Of a DNA stretch of 64,000 nucleotides, positions 59,448 through 64,000 are shown piece after piece. How positions within the stretch are numbered: the stretch's first letter is position 1; each line of letters begins with the position of its first letter. Made by a program: the position numbers and the translations under genes. The notes beneath the pieces were generated by a model that saw nothing but the letters and a program-made list of their open reading frames with translations, did not search any database and was not told the DNA's origin. The stretch is from Kiloniella laminariae DSM 19542 (GTDB lineage: Bacteria > Pseudomonadota > Alphaproteobacteria > Kiloniellales > Kiloniellaceae): contig NZ_KB893169.1 of NCBI RefSeq assembly GCF_000374005.1, forward strand, positions 112,725 through 176,724. Direction: 5' to 3'.

Positions 59448-62099
59448 TCAGATCAGGGCTTCAATTGCCTTGATCGCATCAGGCGCCTTGCTGGCATCAG
59501 GGCCACCAGCCTGGGCCATATCAGCACGACCACCACCACCCTGTCCGCCCAGGGCTGCAGAACCAGCCCGGACAAGCTCTACTGCAGAGACCCGATCCGT
59601 CAGATCATCCGTAACCGCAACAACAATCGAAGCCTTGCCGTCATTGGTGGCAATCAGCACGATCACACCGCTGCCCAGCTGTTTTTTCATTTCATCTGCT
59701 GTCGGCTTCAGATCCTTGGGCAGAGCGCCTTCCAGAATGCGAGGGGCAAACTTGATACCGTTGATTTCCTTTACATCGTCGGCGGCAGAAGAACCACTTC
59801 CACTTGCTGCAAGCTTGCGACGGGCATCGGTCAGTTCACGCTCAAGACGCTTGCGTTCGTCCATCAGACTGCTGATCCGTGCTTCCAGCTCAGCAGGGGC
59901 GGCCTTAATCACTGCTGCCGCCGCAGCAAGCTGGCTTTCCTGCAATGACACATAATCCAGTGCCGCCTGCCCGGTTACGGCTTCAATCCTGCGCACACCC
60001 GAGGCCAGCGCGGCTTCAGAAACAATCTTGAAGAAACCGATGTCACCAGTGCGACGGACATGAGTTCCACCACAGAGTTCTGTCGAGTAATAACCACTGC
60101 CCGTGGAACTGTCAGCGCCCCCCATGGAAACAACACGGACCTCTTCACCATATTTTTCACCAAAAAGGGCCATGGCCCCTTCTTCAATGGCTTCTTCCGG
60201 CGTCATCAGACGGGTTGTCACTTCGGCATTCAGGCGGATGCGTTCGTTCACTTCAGCTTCAACAACTGCGATGTCTTCCGGCTCCAGCGGGCGGGGCTGG
60301 CTGATATCAAACCGCAGACGTTCCTGTGCGACCAGCGAGCCCTTCTGGCTGACATGAGTTCCCAAGCGGCGACGCAGAGCCTCATGCAACAAATGCGTAG
60401 CAGAGTGATGGCCGCGCAAAGCTGAACGGCGAACACTGTCGACCTTCATCTCCAGCGCCTGTCCTACCTTGACAGCCCCACGACTTACTTCACCAATATG
60501 AACAAAAAGATTGCCCAGTTTTTTCTGGGTATCGCGGATGATAATTTCATCGCCATCAGCAGAAAACAGAAGTCCGTGATCTCCCTGCTGGCCACCACTT
60601 TCCCCATAAAAAGGCGTCTGGTTGGTAATAATCATAACCTGGTCACCAGCCTTCGCGCTGGCCACTTCCTTGCCGTCGACCAGTACCGCAAGGACCTGGC
60701 TTTCAGCAGTTTCCGTGTCATAACCAAAAAATTCGGTGCCGCCAAACCGCTCTTGCAGCTCGAACCAGACTTTTTCTGTCGCCAGATCACCAGAACCGGT
60801 CCAGGCTTTACGTGCAGCTGCGCGCTGTAGCTCCATAGCTGCATTAAAACCGGCTGTATCAACTGACAACCCCTGACCGCGCAGGACGTCCTGCGTCAGA
60901 TCCAGAGGGAAGCCATAGGTATCATACAGCTTGAAAGCCACCTCGCCATTGAGAGTGCCTTTATCGGAAAGCTTGTCCGTTTCTTCAGACAAAAGCCGCA
61001 TACCGCGATCCAGTGTCTGGCCGAAACGTTTTTCCTCAAGTTTGAGCGTTTCGGTAATCAGGGATTGAGCGCGGGACAGTTCAGGGAAAGCATTGCCCAT
61101 AATCCGTACCAGCGCAGGCACCAGCTTGTAGAGAGTAGGATCTTTTGATCCCAGTTTGTGAACATGACGCATGGCCCGGCGCATGATCCGGCGCAGGACA
61201 TAACCGCGGCCTTCATTTGAGGGCAAGACACCATCGGCAATCAGGAAAGAGGTCGAGCGCAGGTGATCGGCGATCACCCGATGCGAGACAGCATTTTCGC
61301 CGTCCGGATCAACCCCGGTTTCCTCGGCAGAGGCCTCGATAATCGTCCGGAGCAGGTCAACGTCATAGTTGTCATGTTTACCCTGCAGCACCGCCGTGAT
61401 GCGCTCAAGTCCCATCCCCGTATCAATCGAGGGTTTGGGCAGATTGATCCGGTTCTCCTTGTCCAACTGCTCATACTGCATGAACACCAGATTCCAGATT
61501 TCGATAAAACGGTCTCCATCTTCGTCGGGGCTTCCAGGAGGACCACCGAAAATATGTTCTCCATGGTCATAGAAAATCTCCGAACATGGACCGCAAGGTC
61601 CGGTCTCCCCCATAGACCAGAAGTTGTCTGACGTCGGAATCCGGATAATCCTGTCATCGCTTAGTCCAGCGATTTTTCGCCAGAGAGCTGCTGCTTCCTC
61701 GTCTTCAGAATAGACTGTGACCAGGAGTTTTTCTTCAGGAACACCATATTCTTTTGTGATCAGGTTCCAGGCCAACTCAATTGCCTGGTCCTTGAAATAA
61801 TCCCCAAAGGAAAAGTTCCCCATCATTTCAAAGAAGGTATGATGCCGCGCGGTATAGCCAACATTTTCCAGATCGTTGTGTTTACCACCCGCGCGCACAC
61901 ATTTCTGCGAGGTCGCTGCCCTGCTGTAGGGGCGCGTCTCATTGCCCGTAAAGACATTCTTGAACTGAACCATGCCCGCGTTGGTGAACATCAGGGTTGG
62001 ATCGTTTCTCGGCACCAGGGGGGAAGAATCAACGACGGTATGACCATTCTTGTTGAAATAGTCTAGAAAGGTTCTGCGGATCTCGTTGCCGGTAATCAT
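59448..62099 (-). CDS. alaS: Alanine-tRNA ligase
   Basis: 883 aa from ATG 62099 ([20 protein letters not shown]). Class II catalytic domain with [21 protein letters not shown] region ([20 protein letters not shown]), editing domain with [17 protein letters not shown] and [11 protein letters not shown], then coiled coil and C-terminal DHHA1 domain ending [20 protein letters not shown]. It charges tRNA-Ala and edits Ser/Gly errors. Typical neighbour of recA in alphaproteobacteria. Confidence 0.97.
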   Translation of the reverse strand: MITGNEIRRTFLDYFNKNGHTVVDSSPLVPRNDPTLMFTNAGMVQFKNVFTGNETRPYSRAATSQKCVRAGGKHNDLENVGYTARHHTFFEMMGNFSFGDYFKDQAIELAWNLITKEYGVPEEKLLVTVYSEDEEAAALWRKIAGLSDDRIIRIPTSDNFWSMGETGPCGPCSEIFYDHGEHIFGGPPGSPDEDGDRFIEIWNLVFMQYEQLDKENRINLPKPSIDTGMGLERITAVLQGKHDNYDVDLLRTIIEASAEETGVDPDGENAVSHRVIADHLRSTSFLIADGVLPSNEGRGYVLRRIMRRAMRHVHKLGSKDPTLYKLVPALVRIMGNAFPELSRAQSLITETLKLEEKRFGQTLDRGMRLLSEETDKLSDKGTLNGEVAFKLYDTYGFPLDLTQDVLRGQGLSVDTAGFNAAMELQRAAARKAWTGSGDLATEKVWFELQERFGGTEFFGYDTETAESQVLAVLVDGKEVASAKAGDQVMIITNQTPFYGESGGQQGDHGLLFSADGDEIIIRDTQKKLGNLFVHIGEVSRGAVKVGQALEMKVDSVRRSALRGHHSATHLLHEALRRRLGTHVSQKGSLVAQERLRFDISQPRPLEPEDIAVVEAEVNERIRLNAEVTTRLMTPEEAIEEGAMALFGEKYGEEVRVVSMGGADSSTGSGYYSTELCGGTHVRRTGDIGFFKIVSEAALASGVRRIEAVTGQAALDYVSLQESQLAAAAAVIKAAPAELEARISSLMDERKRLERELTDARRKLAASGSGSSAADDVKEINGIKFAPRILEGALPKDLKPTADEMKKQLGSGVIVLIATNDGKASIVVAVTDDLTDRVSAVELVRAGSAALGGQGGGGRADMAQAGGPDASKAPDAIKAIEALI

Positions 62100-62466
62100 T
62101 TCACTCACGTACCTAATAGCTGGACAGGGCACCAAGCCTATCGCGGCCCGGTAGGAAACCTCAATGGCGGTTGTAGCGTGCTGCTTGCCAACTGTCTAGA
62201 GTCAGCTTGCTTTTCGGGTTATCGCCGATACTAATTTTTCCAGCTTTTTGAAACAGAGGTGCAAGGATCGCATTTTTGCCAATACCAGCTACAAAAGCAG
62301 CACGGCCAGAGGCTCTGTTAAAGGAATGGATTTCACCCAAAAAGACAATGAGCCCCTTAAAATTCTTATGGTCCTTTATGACAAACAAGGGACTCTGCGT
62401 TATTCACTTTAACCGCATCCTGACAATCTGTAGGATGCTTGCTTTCTTACCAACGAAGCGGACAAA
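62100..62466. other. Divergent intergenic region between alaS and the IalB gene
   Basis: A minus frame at 62161-62388 (75 aa, needs TTG start, no ribosome site, no family) is the only candidate gene and I do not support it. Otherwise promoters for alaS and the IalB gene are expected here. Confidence 0.4.
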
Positions 62467-62994
62467 ATGTCATACTTCAAACCACGCCTTCTATCCAGAT
62501 CTGTATTTTCTCTAGCTATCTGCCTTCTGTTGTCCCTGTCACAGGTCAGCGCCCAAGAAGCAGCCCAACGAACTGTGGAACAGCACGGAGACTGGGCTGC
62601 ACTCTGTAAGGCAACAGATGCCAAGTCCTGCTATATCGTTCAAAGAATTTTACTTGGCGAAAGCGACAAGCCGGTTCTGGAACTGGCTGTCGGACGCCCC
62701 GCGAACAGCACTACAGAAATTTCCACAATGATACTGACGCTTCCCCTTGGCATACGCCTTCCCGAAGGCTTTGGCCTGGAAGTTGGCGCGTCCCTCAAAC
62801 GAAAATACCCTTTTGAGCGTTGTATCAAGTCGGGTTGCCAAACTGAGATCCAACTGGATACAGAGCTGGTTCAGAATCTTCAGGGGCAGAATGAAGGACG
62901 GGTTGTCTTTCTGGATGCAACCAAGAAAACCATTGCCATTCCCTTCTCCCTGAAAGGTTTTACCAAGGCTTATTCAAAGGTTCTTGGTCAGTAA
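62467..62994 (+). CDS. Invasion-associated locus B (IalB) family protein
   Basis: 175 aa. Signal peptide about 1-29 (SVFSLAICLLLSLSQVSAQE). Conserved features of IalB: HGDWAALCKA, SCYIVQRILL, LTLPLGIRLPEGFGLEVG and a pair of cysteines FERCIKSGCQTEI. Found across alphaproteobacteria, including non-pathogens; function in the periplasm is unknown despite the Bartonella name. Convergent with recA. Confidence 0.9.
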   Translation: MSYFKPRLLSRSVFSLAICLLLSLSQVSAQEAAQRTVEQHGDWAALCKATDAKSCYIVQRILLGESDKPVLELAVGRPANSTTEISTMILTLPLGIRLPEGFGLEVGASLKRKYPFERCIKSGCQTEIQLDTELVQNLQGQNEGRVVFLDATKKTIAIPFSLKGFTKAYSKVLGQ

Positions 62995-63017
62995 GGCAAG
63001 TCCGTAAATTATCCAGT

Positions 63018-63044
63018 AAAAAAGGGGCCGCGGCCCCTTTTTTA
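63018..63044. terminator. Bidirectional terminator between IalB gene and recA
   Basis: The 14-bp self-complementary core GGGGCCGCGGCCCC (63024-63037) is flanked by A-run and T-run, so it can end both convergent transcripts. Confidence 0.85.
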
Positions 63045-63065
63045 CTTACCGAGACAAAACGACGA

Positions 63066-64000
63066 TCAATCATCATCAACGACGTCATCATCCTTGCCTT
63101 CAAGCATTGCATTGGCAACGATTCCGGCATTTTTCCGGACTGCGGCTTCAATCTTGTTGGCAACTTCAGGGTTTTCCCTCAGGAAGGTTTTTGCATTCTC
63201 ACGTCCCTGACCAATCCGTTGACCATCACAAGAGAACCAGGCACCAGCCTTCTCCACAATCCCAGCCTGGACCCCAAGATCGAGCATTTCACCGGTTTTT
63301 GAAATTCCTTCGCCGTACATAATATCAAACTCAACAACGCGGAAGGGGGGCGCCATTTTGTTTTTCACCACCTTGACCCGGGTCTGGTTCCCCGTGACAT
63401 TATCCCGGTCCTTGATCGCACCAATCCGGCGAATATCAAGACGTACAGATGCATAGAACTTGAGCGCATTTCCGCCCGTCGTTGTCTCCGGATTGCCAAA
63501 CATCACGCCGATCTTCATTCGAATCTGGTTGATAAAGATCACAAGTGTGCGGGATTTGGAAATAGAACTGGTCAGTTTGCGCATCGCCTGGCTCATCAAG
63601 CGCGCCTGCAAACCGGGCAGTGAGTCGCCCATATCGCCTTCAAGTTCCGCGCGCGGCACCAGAGCAGCGACAGAATCGACAACAAGAACATCCAGCGCAC
63701 CGGAGCGAACAAGCGTGTCCGTAATCTCCAGCGCCTGCTCCCCTGCATCAGGCTGCGAAATCAGCAGCTCGCTCACATTCACGCCCAGCTTGTTGGCATA
63801 GGCAGGGTCAAGCGCGTGCTCGGCATCAATAAAAGCACAGGTTCCCCCGGCCTTCTGGGCTTCGGCAATTACATGTAACGCCAACGTCGTCTTACCGGAA
63901 CTCTCCGGGCCATAGATTTCAACAATACGGCCACGCGGCAAACCACCGATACCGAGCCCGATATCCAAACCAAGGGATCCTGTGGAAATCGATTCAGCTT
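63066..64000 (-). CDS. recA: RecA recombinase, 5' end outside the window
   Basis: 311 codons seen; the frame is open at the right edge with [20 protein letters not shown], so about 40 N-terminal residues are missing. Walker [10 protein letters not shown], the [20 protein letters not shown] region with L1, [20 protein letters not shown] with L2 nearby, and the acidic tail [10 protein letters not shown]. It drives homologous recombination and the SOS response. All visible motifs are intact. Confidence 0.97.
   Translation of the reverse strand, partial: AESISTGSLGLDIGLGIGGLPRGRIVEIYGPESSGKTTLALHVIAEAQKAGGTCAFIDAEHALDPAYANKLGVNVSELLISQPDAGEQALEITDTLVRSGALDVLVVDSVAALVPRAELEGDMGDSLPGLQARLMSQAMRKLTSSISKSRTLVIFINQIRMKIGVMFGNPETTTGGNALKFYASVRLDIRRIGAIKDRDNVTGNQTRVKVVKNKMAPPFRVVEFDIMYGEGISKTGEMLDLGVQAGIVEKAGAWFSCDGQRIGQGRENAKTFLRENPEVANKIEAAVRKNAGIVANAMLEGKDDDVVDDD

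Noticed and set aside
62161..62388. 75-aa minus frame
   Set aside because: TTG start without ribosome site, no family, and lies in a divergent promoter region.
1..64000. tRNA, rRNA or CRISPR array
   Set aside because: By eye I found no complete tRNA cloverleaf, no rRNA-like block and no regular spacer-repeat series; a tRNA scan of the junction at 14.66-15.0 kb would settle the one partial candidate.

Overview
The window comes from an alphaproteobacterial chromosome, probably a marine or free-living, flagellated lineage near Rhodospirillales/Kiloniellales/Sneathiellales; I cannot fix the genus. The support is the recA - alaS - icd neighbourhood, a eukaryote-type NADP isocitrate dehydrogenase, an IalB-family protein, an alphaproteobacterial PAS_5-type protein, a psd-pssA operon and many peptide/sugar ABC importers.

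Positions 1 to about 14.7 kb (running off the left edge) are the early region of a prophage, bounded on the right by a tyrosine integrase. Its plan resembles lambda. A CI-like repressor (6691-7122) sits between two promoter regions carrying paired operators of one consensus (RGANC-N6-GATCC). The leftward (minus) operon runs cro-like gene, CII-like gene, HD phosphohydrolase, two related small proteins, KilA-N protein, O-like initiator; the initiator gene carries three 18-bp iterons that look like a replication origin. The rightward (plus) operon is a chain of mostly overlapping genes: XRE-ParB fusion, cytosine-methyltransferase-like protein, Lar-like zinc protein with a coiled coil, PAPS-reductase-like protein. 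A plus-strand cargo block (2030-4036) with a two-helix membrane protein and a HicAB toxin-antitoxin pair interrupts the minus operon.

From 15 kb on is ordinary host chromosome. 15.0-19.9 kb: XRE-cupin regulator with a GNAT acetyltransferase, M42-like peptidase, a coq7-like pseudogene, an orphan hybrid-free histidine kinase, and a DUF533/TerB protein. 20-29 kb: a LysR-linked minus cluster (ArgE-like and M20 amidohydrolases, then a complete peptide ABC importer with a fused double ATPase). 29-35.6 kb: a ROK regulator divergent from a sugar importer operon with a PfkB kinase. 36.5-42.2 kb: a second complete peptide importer. 42.8-48.9 kb: PilZ protein, orphan flagellar-rod-like protein, and a PadR - adaptor - RND efflux operon under a perfect 19-bp palindrome. 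49.0-49.26 kb holds an IS110-type transposase remnant.

49.3-64 kb is housekeeping: alpha/beta hydrolase, phosphatidylethanolamine synthesis operon (psd, pssA, CDP-alcohol transferase), LysM protein, LOG-family protein, icd with a periplasmic cyclophilin, MscS channel, Ogt, MFS transporter, alaS, IalB and the 3' part of recA. I found no tRNA, rRNA or CRISPR array.
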